Origin: an uncultured Chthoniobacterales bacterium
GTDB lineage: Bacteria > Verrucomicrobiota > Verrucomicrobiia > Chthoniobacterales > CALDSX01
DNA: 37,167 nucleotides
Direction: 5' to 3'
Assembly: GCA_937924445.1 (NCBI GenBank)
Contig: CALDSX010000083.1
Span: 1-37,167 of the forward strand
Both the position numbers and the translations under genes were made by a program. Shown here one piece after another: positions 7,471 through 15,769 of the stretch; the first letter of the stretch is position 1, and the number at the start of each line of letters is the position of its first letter. Under the pieces are notes generated by a model. It was not told the origin of the DNA. It ran no database searches and worked only from the letters and a program-made list of their open reading frames with translations.

Positions 7471-9165
7471 TCAGACACGGAAAATTGCACCGAGTTTTTT
7501 GCCAAGGAAAGAATTTGCGCTGAGGATTGTGACCGCCAAAAACATCATGGCCCAAACGCCGAGCGCCGACGCGATAAACCGCCCCTCGCCCAGAAGTTGA
7601 AACAGTTCGTAGATTGCCTTCGTGATCGGAAAGTCCACCTGTTTCTGAGCCAATAAAAGGGAATCTGACACTTCCAACATTGCGAAAGAAAAAGCCAACA
7701 GCCCGCCGGCGATTAAGTTCGCGGCAATCAATGGCATTGTCACTCGCAAAAGGGCTTTAACCGGGGGCGCACCGAGGTTTTGCGCTGCCTCCTCAAGGCT
7801 TACGCTGGTCTGCTGATACCCGGCCGCCGCCGACCGAACAACGTATGGCAGACGTCGCACGGAATAGGCAATAACCAGTAGCAAGGTAGGATCCACTGCG
7901 GGGTTGAGGAACCCGAAGAACTCACCAGGTTGTGTCATCGCGAGATAACCAAATGCTAAAACAAGCCCGGGAACCGCAAGTGGCAGCATCGCCAAAGCGT
8001 CAAGAAGATTTCGACCCGGCAAATTGCTTCGCACGACCACGTAGGCAATCAGAATACCAAGCACCACGTCCAAAAAAGTGGCCAGTCCAGCGTATTTTAG
8101 GCTGTTGCCAATGGACGGCACGGTGAGCGGATGCCCAAGTGCCGCCTCAAAATGCCCCAGCGTAAATCCCGAAGGCAGGACGCTGCCATACCAGTCTTCC
8201 GAAAACGCAACCAAAATCACCCCAATGTGCGGCAGCACGGCAAAAAATGTCACTCCGGCAAAGACAATAACGCAGACCGCTGCTGTTACAGGGCCGGCCT
8301 GGCGCGGCCCGCCTGCAGTGTTGGCTTTGGCTATCATTGCATGAGACGACCGCCCAAAACCAACTTTGGTCAGAAGGTAAAGCGACGCGGAAAATACCAT
8401 TAAAACTGCCACCAAAGCGTAAGGAAACGGATTGCCACCGATGTCTTTTATCCCATGAAAAATCTGCACACTGGTCACACGATTGTAATCAAACATCAGC
8501 GGAACACCCAATTCCGTAAAAGCCCAAATAAAAACAATCACACCACCGGCAAATACTCCTGGCATGATCAGTGGAAGTGTGACCCGGAAAAACCTCCTAA
8601 ACCCTGTGCAGCCAAGGTTGGTCGCTGCCTCCTCCATCGCCGGATCCACGTTGGCAAGCGCCGCCAAAATGTTAAGATATAGGATCGGATACAAATGAAG
8701 CGCGTTGAGGACTACAACACCCCAAAAACGCCCCTGCCCCAACCAATCCACTGGCTGTGTCGGATCCATCAGACCAATCTGTCCAAGAAAAGCATTGAGG
8801 GCCCCGGCTTGCCCGAGCATCTGCTTCACTCCAATCGCCCCCACAAAAGGTGGAAGAATCATCGGCACCAAAACTAAGCCCCCAAAAAGTGCTTTACCCG
8901 GAAAATCAAACCGGTCCGAAACAAACGCCAGCGGCATGGCTATCGCAAACGAAAGTCCAGTGCTCCCAATGGCCATGTAGAAAGAGTTCATCAAGCCATC
9001 GAGATAGATCGGGTTCCTGAAAATCTCGGCCACAAAAGCAACAGTAAATCGCCCGTCTACATCAAAAAAAGCCCCGCGTAAGGTTAACGCCACCGGCCAA
9101 ACAAAAAACGCTAAGAAAAAAACTGCCGTAAAAGCGAAGACGAAAATCGAAAGCTGCCGGGACAT
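7471..9165 (-). CDS. ABC transporter permease, two fused transmembrane domains (iron/polyamine-type)
   Basis: The 564-residue inner-membrane protein has two tandem BPD_transp_1 permease domains, about residues 1-280 and 300-564, together ~12 membrane helices. Each carries an EAA loop for docking an ATPase: EEAATNLGCTGFRRFF in the first half and EEAAQNLGAPPVKALL in the second. Fused permeases of this layout occur in FbpB/FutB-type ferric iron uptake and related 2-aminoethylphosphonate or putrescine systems; the substrate here is unknown. The expected ATPase and solute-binding protein genes are not adjacent: the downstream gene is a glycosyltransferase and upstream is 790 bp of non-coding DNA. 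ATG at 9165 precedes a classical first helix; no strong Shine-Dalgarno sequence is seen. Confidence 0.85.
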   Translation of the reverse strand: MSRQLSIFVFAFTAVFFLAFFVWPVALTLRGAFFDVDGRFTVAFVAEIFRNPIYLDGLMNSFYMAIGSTGLSFAIAMPLAFVSDRFDFPGKALFGGLVLVPMILPPFVGAIGVKQMLGQAGALNAFLGQIGLMDPTQPVDWLGQGRFWGVVVLNALHLYPILYLNILAALANVDPAMEEAATNLGCTGFRRFFRVTLPLIMPGVFAGGVIVFIWAFTELGVPLMFDYNRVTSVQIFHGIKDIGGNPFPYALVAVLMVFSASLYLLTKVGFGRSSHAMIAKANTAGGPRQAGPVTAAVCVIVFAGVTFFAVLPHIGVILVAFSEDWYGSVLPSGFTLGHFEAALGHPLTVPSIGNSLKYAGLATFLDVVLGILIAYVVVRSNLPGRNLLDALAMLPLAVPGLVLAFGYLAMTQPGEFFGFLNPAVDPTLLLVIAYSVRRLPYVVRSAAAGYQQTSVSLEEAAQNLGAPPVKALLRVTMPLIAANLIAGGLLAFSFAMLEVSDSLLLAQKQVDFPITKAIYELFQLLGEGRFIASALGVWAMMFLAVTILSANSFLGKKLGAIFRV

Positions 9166-9956
9166 GATGTCAAGCTACCGGAAAAGGAACTGTCGAATCA
9201 AACAAAAAAGGGTTGTCTAAATTAATTTTGCTCCGATCCACACCAATAATTTTCAATAAATGGAAACAAAAAGATGTTCAGCATAAATCAGATAATTCAC
9301 AAGGCCCGCGCCCCCGTGGCTTTAGACCATCTGTCAAAAATCATTTCTTGAAAGCGCCCTGAAAAAGGTGGCATTCCTTGAAAAGGCAGCCTTTTTGCTT
9401 GTTTCCTAAACAAGCTCGCGACAAAAAGCTCTCCCTTCTTGCAACCAGGTGCGCAAAGTGCTCTGAGCTGCACCTCAACACCCGAAATAGGTTGTAGGAT
9501 TGCTCCTCTCGCGATGACGCACAGAGACGAGGATGGAAAAAATGATTCTTTGAGTCTCCTCGTTTGTGTGACCCCTATGGCATGCCCTCCTTTTTATGCC
9601 GTTGGCCTGCCCGTGAGGAGGCTTCGAGCATTGGGATGGGCATTTGGTAGCTTGACGACCGGGGCCACCTAAAAAAACCGGAGACGTTGCCTTTTTAGCG
9701 GAAGGCTTGGCAGTATTGGCATTGTAAAAATCAACTCATTTCAAGGTAATCTTATTTCTTGCATAACTTTCAGAAATCTATTTCGCCGGATGCTCTGAGG
9801 AAACTGTGAGGATCAAAAACTGGAAACCGAAGCGTATCGCAACTCCGTTTTAGCGACCGTGAAAGAAAGCACGGTGCGACACAAGGGCAGTCTTTCTTGC
9901 ATGAAAGGAGTTTCGCAATAAAATGAGGCTAAATTTACCCATATTTCGAGAACGAC
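9166..9956. other. Non-coding region between divergent genes, rich in inverted repeats
   Basis: No convincing protein gene is present; a 77-codon frame at 9439-9672 (+) has no recognisable features. Several potential stems stand out: 9380-9396 (AAAAGG/CCTTTT), 9397-9415 (GCTTGTTT/AAACAAGC, perfect), 9437-9446 with 9490-9499 enclosing 9447-9452 with 9470-9475, 9520-9533 with 9557-9570, 9579-9583 with 9596-9600, 9603-9607 with 9663-9667, and 9856-9861 with 9870-9875. Promoters for the flanking permease and TPR genes must also lie here, but no clear -35/-10 pair was found. Confidence 0.5.
9437..9667 (+). ncRNA. Candidate structured RNA (unclassified)
   Basis: On the plus strand a 10-bp stem (9437-9446 with 9490-9499, two G-U pairs) encloses the hairpin AGGTGC/GCACCT (9447-9452 with 9470-9475). 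A 14-bp stem with one mismatch and one G-U pair follows (9520-9533 with 9557-9570), then GGCAT/ATGCC (9579-9583 with 9596-9600). A possible three-way junction has TGGCC/GGCCA (9603-9607 with 9663-9667) enclosing TGCCC/GGGCA (9608-9612 with 9638-9642) and GGT/ACC (9646-9648 with 9658-9660). The wobble pairs work only in a plus-strand transcript. It does not match tmRNA, RNase P, SRP or 6S motifs that I know. Boundaries are a guess. Confidence 0.3.
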
Positions 9957-11108
9957 ATGTCAAATGCTCAGCCCGATCCGCATCAAGTAAGAGAGGATTC
10001 AGAGAACTCAACTGCTGAAACCGCAGCCCAGGGCTGGGAGAACCCTCGATCAAACTCAATTCCTTCGAGTTTAGGAGAGGCATCCAAATCCAACGTTGCA
10101 CGAGCCGTTGCTGGAAGGTCTCGTGGCCGCCGCAGGAGGCGTGGCCGCCAAAGCTCGCCTTTTTCAAAAAAAACGGAAGAGTCCAAACTCACATCCCAAC
10201 CGTGGTTTATTGTTTCCTCCTTCCTTCTTGCTCTTGGATTTGCGGTGGCGCTCACTTATTTCATGGCGAGAACCGAGCATAGACTAAACCGAGTAAATTC
10301 GTCTCGTCCAACAAATCAAATTCCAGAGAAACCTGATTCTCAAGACAAGAAAGAGGCGGCAACGATGGTAAACTCCGCCTATTTTTCTTTGGCTAAAGGA
10401 AATGTATTTGAAGCATTCAAAAAGTTCAAGGAAATCCACCAATTATACCCTGATCTTCCGGGTGTTTTAAAGGAGATCAGCCTTCTTGGTGAGCGTCTGA
10501 GGATCCCGGAGGAAGCGGACGAGTTTATTTTGGCTGCAAACAACAAAAACGTGAATGTGGCAGAGAATGCTCTTTTACTCATGCGTGCGGCCAACCGTCT
10601 GGGGCAGACGGACCGTGTTTTGTCTCATTTTGAACAAGCACATCTTGCGGACCCCACAAACGCCTCTATCCTTCATCTCTGGGGAGATGCGCTCCGTCTC
10701 ATGGGGAGAAATTTGGAGGCTGAGGAAAAATATACCGAAAGCCTTCTACGAAGCGATTCAGCTACGTTGGCGTTTTTGGTTGAGTTAAAGCTGGAACTGA
10801 CTCGGCTTGAGCTGCATGCGGCGACCCGAGGTCCTGCCATTGAGAGTGCAAATGAAGTGGATGCCGACGGAGGCCGTTTTCTCATCGCTGCTGCAGCTGC
10901 GTCGCTGAGCGAGCAGGGTGGGTATAAAGAAAAAGAGCAATTTGCAGATTTTCTGCGTGAAGCACGACATCGGCTGCCCGCACCGATTTATAATTATTTG
11001 ATCGCTGATCCTATTTTTCAACGCAGGGAGGTTATCGAGACATACCCTGATATAGTGCAGACTCCGAAACGAAGCTCAGACAAGCAGAAACCGAGAATAT
11101 TGCCGTAA
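9957..11108 (+). CDS. Membrane-anchored TPR-type protein, function unknown
   Basis: The 383-residue product has a polar N-terminal ~80 residues with a strongly basic patch (GRSRGRRRRRGR, ~53-64), one membrane helix at ~83-103 (WFIVSSFLLALGFAVALTYF), and a helical extracytoplasmic part with TPR-like repeats around residues ~130-290 (for example YFSLAKGNVFEAFKKFKEI and ILHLWGDALRLMGRNLEAEE). The basic patch before the helix predicts that the N-terminus stays in the cytoplasm. Such proteins usually scaffold envelope complexes, but no partner is indicated. An in-frame TAA at 9930 makes ATG 9957 the first possible ATG; its Shine-Dalgarno sequence is weak. The gene is divergent from the permease and converges on the GH3 gene 7 bp away. 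Confidence 0.75.
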   Translation: MSNAQPDPHQVREDSENSTAETAAQGWENPRSNSIPSSLGEASKSNVARAVAGRSRGRRRRRGRQSSPFSKKTEESKLTSQPWFIVSSFLLALGFAVALTYFMARTEHRLNRVNSSRPTNQIPEKPDSQDKKEAATMVNSAYFSLAKGNVFEAFKKFKEIHQLYPDLPGVLKEISLLGERLRIPEEADEFILAANNKNVNVAENALLLMRAANRLGQTDRVLSHFEQAHLADPTNASILHLWGDALRLMGRNLEAEEKYTESLLRSDSATLAFLVELKLELTRLELHAATRGPAIESANEVDADGGRFLIAAAAASLSEQGGYKEKEQFADFLREARHRLPAPIYNYLIADPIFQRREVIETYPDIVQTPKRSSDKQKPRILP

Positions 11109-11115
11109 AAGCGTC

Positions 11116-13326
11116 TTAGTGCAGACTAAATTCCGCTGCACCGGTATCGATGCAGCTGTTTGGAGAGATCCACGCGCGAAAGAGGCCTGGTTCGCTTCGA
11201 AATTTTAACTCGGCATCGTAGAAGCGTAGCATCGGTTCTGTGATTTCGAATTCGATCCGTTTTGTTTCGCCGGGTTGAAGTGGAATCTGCCGCCATCCTT
11301 TTAACTCTTTGACGGGCCGCGTAACACTGGCCACAACGTCGCGAATGTAGAGTTGAGCGGTTTCAACAACTGGTCTCTTTCCGATGTTGGAAAGAGTTGC
11401 GGCGACACGCAGAGAGCCTTCGGCGGTAAATCCGGACGAATCAGCAGTTGTGGGTGAATAAACGACCTGTGAGTAGCTTAGTCCAAAGCCGAATGGATAG
11501 AGCGGATCGTTAGGAGAATCGATGTAGCGCGAGGTGTAACGATTATCCGAACTCGGCGGACGGCCTGTCGGTTTGTGGTTGTAGAAGACTGGAATTTGTC
11601 CGACAGAACGCGGAAACGATATGGCCAGTCGGCCCTGCGGCTCAGCATCCCCGAAAAGGATATCAACGATAGCCTGCCCCGCCAAGTGTCCTCCAAACCA
11701 CGCAGCGATAATGGCAGAAGCGAGCGGCTCCTCTTCAGAGAGTGCAAACGGTCGTCCTGAAATAAGAACAAGAATGAGTGGTTTGCCGGTGGCAGACAGC
11801 GCGCAAAGCAGTCGTCGCTGCGGGGCGGGAAGGCGGATATCTGTTTTGCTAGCTCCTTCGCCGCTTTCATGAGAAGATTCGCCGAGCAGCAACACAATTT
11901 TGTCGCAATCGACGGAATGTGTCACTGCCTCTTTGATCATTGCATCGGCATCGGGTAGATGGGTGTTATCCTGTTGTCCACTCTCGCCGACTAAATAAGC
12001 TCCAGAACTTAAAAGAGAGTTGGAAGAACGCGATGAGAGAGCATCTGCAACGCTTACTGTAAGATTTGGATCTCCGGCGGCCCGCCAAGGGCCGAGCTGA
12101 TGAAATCTGTCATAGAGAAAAGGGCCAACGAAGAGGATGCGTTCATTGGGGGAGAGTGGCAGGACGGCGTGGTCGTTTTTAAGGAGCACAATAGCTTTTC
12201 GAGCGGCCTCTAGGGCGAGAGAACGGTCAAGACCGGATGTTTTTGAGATTGTTCCAATGGGGTTATCAAAAAGACCGAGTTGCTCTTTGACGAAAAGGAT
12301 GCGACGACAAGCTTCTTCAATAGATCGACCGATTTGTTTGTCTTGTTTCGCAAGAGCAGGCAAGTGGTTAACATAAGTCTCGCTGACCATCTCGACATCG
12401 ACTCCTGCCTCGATGGCCATACGTGCGGCGCCAGCCGAGTCGGTGATGCCGTGCGTTACTAGTTCCGCAATGGCTGTGTAATCGCTGACCACTAGGCCAC
12501 GGAATCCCCACTGATTACGGAGTAAATCACGAAGAAGCCAGCGGTTTCCTGTTGCTGGGATCCCTTCAATTTCGTTAAAAGACGTCATCACTGCACCTAC
12601 ACCTGCATTGACGCAGGCACGATAGGGTTCGAGATACTCATTGAACATACGGTGACGAGAGATTTCAACAGAGTTATAGTCACGCCCTCCGTCGGGGGCC
12701 CCGTAAAGAGCAAAGTGCTTGGCAGTAGCGAGAAGACGACCGGGTTGCCGAAGTCCGTCCGTTCCGGCAGAACCTTGGAAACCGCAAACACTTGCCTCGG
12801 CGACGCAAGCGCCAAGGAAGGTGTCTTCGCCAGCGCTTTCAGCCACTCGTCCCCAGCGGGGATCGCGACAAATGTCGACCATCGGGGCAAAAGTCCAGTG
12901 CAGACCGTCTTCACGTGCTTCGATCGCCGCTCGGTGCGCGGTGCGTTGGATTAAATCCAAATCCCAAGAGCAAGCCAAACCGAGGTTTGTAGGAAAGATA
13001 GTGCGATGCCCGTGGATGACATCGAAAGCGAAAAGAAGAGGAATTTTGTGTGGAGACTGTTCCAGTGCGATCAGTTGAAATTTTTTGTTCTCCGCAGAGC
13101 CATAGGAGTTGAGCAGGCTACCAGCCAAGCCTTTGCGGATTTTTTCTTCGGCGTCGGCGCTTAGTATAGGCCCTGTCACATCGCGACCTGCACTGAGCAT
13201 CGAGAGTTGGCCAATTTTTTCTTCGACACTCATCCGCGACAAAAGAGCGGGGATGTCAGTGCCAAAAACCGCATTTGTCGTTGTCAGAATGACCGAGATC
13301 AGCGCAATCGATATCAAGCGATTCAC
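11116..13326 (-). CDS. bglX: Glycoside hydrolase family 3, BglX-like beta-glucosidase
   Basis: The 736-residue enzyme is predicted to release glucose or xylose from the non-reducing ends of beta-linked oligosaccharides in the periplasm. A signal peptide covers about residues 1-22. The N-terminal barrel holds DVIHGHRTIFP (102-112), TAKHFALYG (201-209) and GLVVSDYTAI, where Asp282 is the expected nucleophile. The second domain contains GESSHESGEGASKTDIRLP, placed like the acid/base region of BglX. A fibronectin-III-like domain ends the protein (VVETAQLYIRDVVASVTRP). Length fits BglX. The start is a GTG at 13326, 70 bp after the polyprenyl synthase stop, so it is last in the same-strand block or has its own promoter. 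Confidence 0.92.
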   Translation of the reverse strand: MNRLISIALISVILTTTNAVFGTDIPALLSRMSVEEKIGQLSMLSAGRDVTGPILSADAEEKIRKGLAGSLLNSYGSAENKKFQLIALEQSPHKIPLLFAFDVIHGHRTIFPTNLGLACSWDLDLIQRTAHRAAIEAREDGLHWTFAPMVDICRDPRWGRVAESAGEDTFLGACVAEASVCGFQGSAGTDGLRQPGRLLATAKHFALYGAPDGGRDYNSVEISRHRMFNEYLEPYRACVNAGVGAVMTSFNEIEGIPATGNRWLLRDLLRNQWGFRGLVVSDYTAIAELVTHGITDSAGAARMAIEAGVDVEMVSETYVNHLPALAKQDKQIGRSIEEACRRILFVKEQLGLFDNPIGTISKTSGLDRSLALEAARKAIVLLKNDHAVLPLSPNERILFVGPFLYDRFHQLGPWRAAGDPNLTVSVADALSSRSSNSLLSSGAYLVGESGQQDNTHLPDADAMIKEAVTHSVDCDKIVLLLGESSHESGEGASKTDIRLPAPQRRLLCALSATGKPLILVLISGRPFALSEEEPLASAIIAAWFGGHLAGQAIVDILFGDAEPQGRLAISFPRSVGQIPVFYNHKPTGRPPSSDNRYTSRYIDSPNDPLYPFGFGLSYSQVVYSPTTADSSGFTAEGSLRVAATLSNIGKRPVVETAQLYIRDVVASVTRPVKELKGWRQIPLQPGETKRIEFEITEPMLRFYDAELKFRSEPGLFRAWISPNSCIDTGAAEFSLH

Positions 13327-13396
13327 TTTGAGGGCAAAACTCGGAGTAATGTTGGCGCGTCATTGCAGTGCACTTGGATAAGGCACTTTTGTGTTG

Positions 13397-14581
13397 CTAT
13401 GCAGCTTTGGCAACCTGGCCTCCGGAGGCAAGATTTTCGGGGGCAAAACCGGAAAGGAGAAGTTGAATGGATTCAGCAACGGTAAGGAGATGGCTCTTTT
13501 CTGCGGAATCGGGCAAGACAGCCAAGGTCTCGATGGCTTCGGAAACGAAACGAATCCCTGCTAAGGCGGCTGCTGAGAGAGCGCCGGTCGTGGATATGAG
13601 ATCACGCACTTCTGCGGAATCGTCCGGATTGGCTTTCAAAATAAGATCTCCAATATTTTTGCGGAGATCCGATGGTGCTTCCTTCAAGGCAATGAGCAGA
13701 GGAAGGGTTAATTTACCTTTGGCAAAATCTGTGCCAAGAGATTTAAGAGCGGAGTTTTCGTCGCCAACGAGGTCGAGACAATCGTCGTAGATTTGGTAAG
13801 CAGTGCCAAGCTTGCTCCCGTAAGAGCCGAGGGCCTCGATAGGTGGCCCGGACTTTGAATTGAGATGTGCCGCTAGGCGGGTTGCTGCCTCGAAAAGAGT
13901 GGCTGTTTTCATTTCAATAATTCGGAAGTACTCAGAAAGCCCGAGGTTGAGATCAAAACGTCGGCGGGTTTGAATAATTTCTCCGGTGCAAACCTGATTT
14001 GCCGCTTGGGCGATGTGACGGGTCACTTCTCGATCATCGAAGTTTGTAGATAACATGAGGGCATGTGCAAATAGCGCATCGCCAAGGAGAACGGAGATGG
14101 CGTTGCCCCATTGTGTGTTGATGGTGGGACGACCGCGCCGTACAGTTGCGCCGTCCATGATATCGTCGTGAACCAGGGTGGCGAGGTGAATAAGTTCAAT
14201 GATAACCGCAAGATCCTGATGGGCTGGAAGAATGTCGCCAGTGGCTTTTGCCGCAAGTAGTGCGAGTGCAGGTCTAAGACGCTTGCCTTGGCTGCCAACG
14301 ATGTATGCGACCAGATCACGCAATTCTGGTTCAAATTCTATTACAGAGGCGGATATACGATCTTCAATTTCGCACAGGGGGGTGGAAAACTGAGCAAACA
14401 CCTTCCTAAGCGACGTCTCTGCATTTTGACGTGCTATCTGCGGCTGGGTGGTTTGAGGCGTGGACACTGGTTTAATTTTATTGGTGTCGAAAATTAAGTC
14501 AACGTCCTGGCGAGAGGAAGAAGGATCGTTGACGTTCGGTAATCGGATGGCCGAGATGATTGAGGACGGCGAGCATGTCAT
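13397..14581 (-). CDS. Trans-polyprenyl diphosphate synthase
   Basis: This all-helical enzyme adds isopentenyl diphosphate units to an allylic starter, most likely making the side chain of the respiratory quinone. Signatures are GKRLRP (99-104), the first aspartate-rich motif DDIMD (139-143) in LVHDDIMDGATVRRG, and the second, DDCLD (266-270), in YQIYDDCLDLVGDE. Product length cannot be read reliably. From ATG 14581 the protein is 394 residues with a ~60-residue N-terminal extension, and the gene would overlap the uracil-DNA glycosylase gene by 83 bp. A GTG at 14467 (Val39) would remove the overlap and give a more usual length; neither start has a clear Shine-Dalgarno sequence. The real start is therefore uncertain, the function is not. 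Confidence 0.9.
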   Translation of the reverse strand: MTCSPSSIISAIRLPNVNDPSSSRQDVDLIFDTNKIKPVSTPQTTQPQIARQNAETSLRKVFAQFSTPLCEIEDRISASVIEFEPELRDLVAYIVGSQGKRLRPALALLAAKATGDILPAHQDLAVIIELIHLATLVHDDIMDGATVRRGRPTINTQWGNAISVLLGDALFAHALMLSTNFDDREVTRHIAQAANQVCTGEIIQTRRRFDLNLGLSEYFRIIEMKTATLFEAATRLAAHLNSKSGPPIEALGSYGSKLGTAYQIYDDCLDLVGDENSALKSLGTDFAKGKLTLPLLIALKEAPSDLRKNIGDLILKANPDDSAEVRDLISTTGALSAAALAGIRFVSEAIETLAVLPDSAEKSHLLTVAESIQLLLSGFAPENLASGGQVAKAA

Positions 14582-15425
14582 CCCATACTTTACGTTTTTC
14601 AGAGAGAGTCTGGTTGCGAAGTAGATATGCTGGATGATACGTTACCATGACAGGCACGGAGCCTTGATCCCCAATATCGAGATCTAGCAGTTTCCATTTC
14701 CCTCTGGCGACACTCATTTTTATCTCTGAGAGGCCGAACAATCCGCAGACGGCTGTTGAGCCGAGAGCAACTATGCACTTGGGAGCGATGATGCGGATTT
14801 GTTCGAGCAGATGCGGAAGACAAGATGCCATTTCATCTCTGCGCGGAGGACGGTTCCCTGAGCTTCCAGGCGGCATATCAGGTCGGCATTTGAGTACGTT
14901 AGCGATATAGACCTTTTCGCGATTCAATGCCATGGCTTCGATAATTTTGGTGAGGAGCTTACCCGCTGCTCCGACAAAAGGTTCCCCCTGAATGTCTTCA
15001 TCGGCACCTGGTGCCTCTCCCACAAACATTAATTCAGCTTCGGGATTACCCACGCCAAAAACAACGTTGTTACGTGTTGCCACAAGGTGAGGACAGGTCG
15101 TGCACGTCAAGACGCGTTGTCTTAGAGAGTAAAGACGTTCCGCTCGATTGGGTGCGGGCTTTGGCGGGTTATGTGGCGGAGGTTTGGGATAATCTGTTGG
15201 AAAAGAATCGGGAACAACATCTGAAGTCGGTTGCCATTTTGTCAACTGAGGAGCACCAGAGCATCCGGCTAAAGAAACGTTGACAGGCCGATTGGAAGAA
15301 AGGACGTCCTCTTTTACACTCATTACAGCAGTTGCGACGGCAAGCGGAATTCTTACTTCGCGGCGACGCCGTTCGGGTAGGGAAGTCAATGCAGTAAGAA
15401 GAGCACGCAAGTCTCCGGTATTCAT
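14499..15425 (-). CDS. Family-4 (UDGa-type) iron-sulfur uracil-DNA glycosylase
   Basis: The enzyme removes uracil from DNA to start base-excision repair. The catalytic domain lies at residues ~98-300: four cysteines fit the [4Fe-4S] ligands (Cys108, Cys111 in LTCTTCPH, Cys180 in NVLKCRPD, Cys202), the GEAPGADED motif (136-144) provides the active-site region, and HPAYLLRN supplies the second motif. The N-terminal ~95 residues are variable and proline-rich ([13 protein letters not shown]), common in this family. The gene begins at ATG 15425, overlapping the mrpE stop by 4 bp, so it is translationally coupled to the Mrp operon where mrpF would normally be expected. Nothing in its sequence suggests a role in ion transport. 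Confidence 0.92.
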   Translation of the reverse strand: MNTGDLRALLTALTSLPERRRREVRIPLAVATAVMSVKEDVLSSNRPVNVSLAGCSGAPQLTKWQPTSDVVPDSFPTDYPKPPPHNPPKPAPNRAERLYSLRQRVLTCTTCPHLVATRNNVVFGVGNPEAELMFVGEAPGADEDIQGEPFVGAAGKLLTKIIEAMALNREKVYIANVLKCRPDMPPGSSGNRPPRRDEMASCLPHLLEQIRIIAPKCIVALGSTAVCGLFGLSEIKMSVARGKWKLLDLDIGDQGSVPVMVTYHPAYLLRNQTLSEKRKVWDDMLAVLNHLGHPITERQRSFFLSPGR

Positions 15426-15769
15426 TTGCTCGTACGTCCGACAATTTCGACTATCCGTGCTTCGAGCTGATTTTTCACCTCACGCCGCAATTTTTCGGGA
15501 TCATCTACATACATACTGTGGATGAAAATCTTCTTTTTGTCCGCAGAAATGTCAATCGTTAGGGTGCCGGGCGTCATCGAAATTAGGTTCGCGAGAGCGA
15601 GAATTTCGAGATCTCCTAGTTCGCGAAGGGGGACCACCACAAAGCCGGGTCGAATAGCGGGATTAGTTGACAGGACGTCTTTGGCAACGCGAATGTTGCA
15701 AATAAAAAATTCTTTCACATAAAAAAGAACAAACTGCAGGAGCTTCAGGAATCTGATGCGTCGCTTCAT
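15422..15769 (-). CDS. mrpE: Mrp Na+/H+ antiporter subunit E, short form
   Basis: The 115-residue product matches the C-terminal two thirds of MrpE/MnhE: a segment KLLQFVLFYVKEFFICNI, then VVVPL, then the conserved LANLISMTPGTLTIDIS and a cytosolic end (IFIHSMYVDDPEKLRREV). Typical MrpE has ~158 residues, so about 45 N-terminal residues, normally the first membrane helices, are missing. The ATG at 15769 overlaps the mrpD stop (ATGA) and no in-frame extension fits without running into mrpD. MrpE stabilises the seven-subunit antiporter in Bacillus-type systems. The shortening could be lineage-specific or degenerative. The gene's own stop overlaps the uracil-DNA glycosylase start. Confidence 0.85.
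   Translation of the reverse strand: MKRRIRFLKLLQFVLFYVKEFFICNIRVAKDVLSTNPAIRPGFVVVPLRELGDLEILALANLISMTPGTLTIDISADKKKIFIHSMYVDDPEKLRREVKNQLEARIVEIVGRTSK

Noticed and set aside
9439-9672. 77-codon plus-strand ORF in the non-coding region
   Set aside because: No domain and no good start signal; it overlaps the inverted repeats, which explain the region better.
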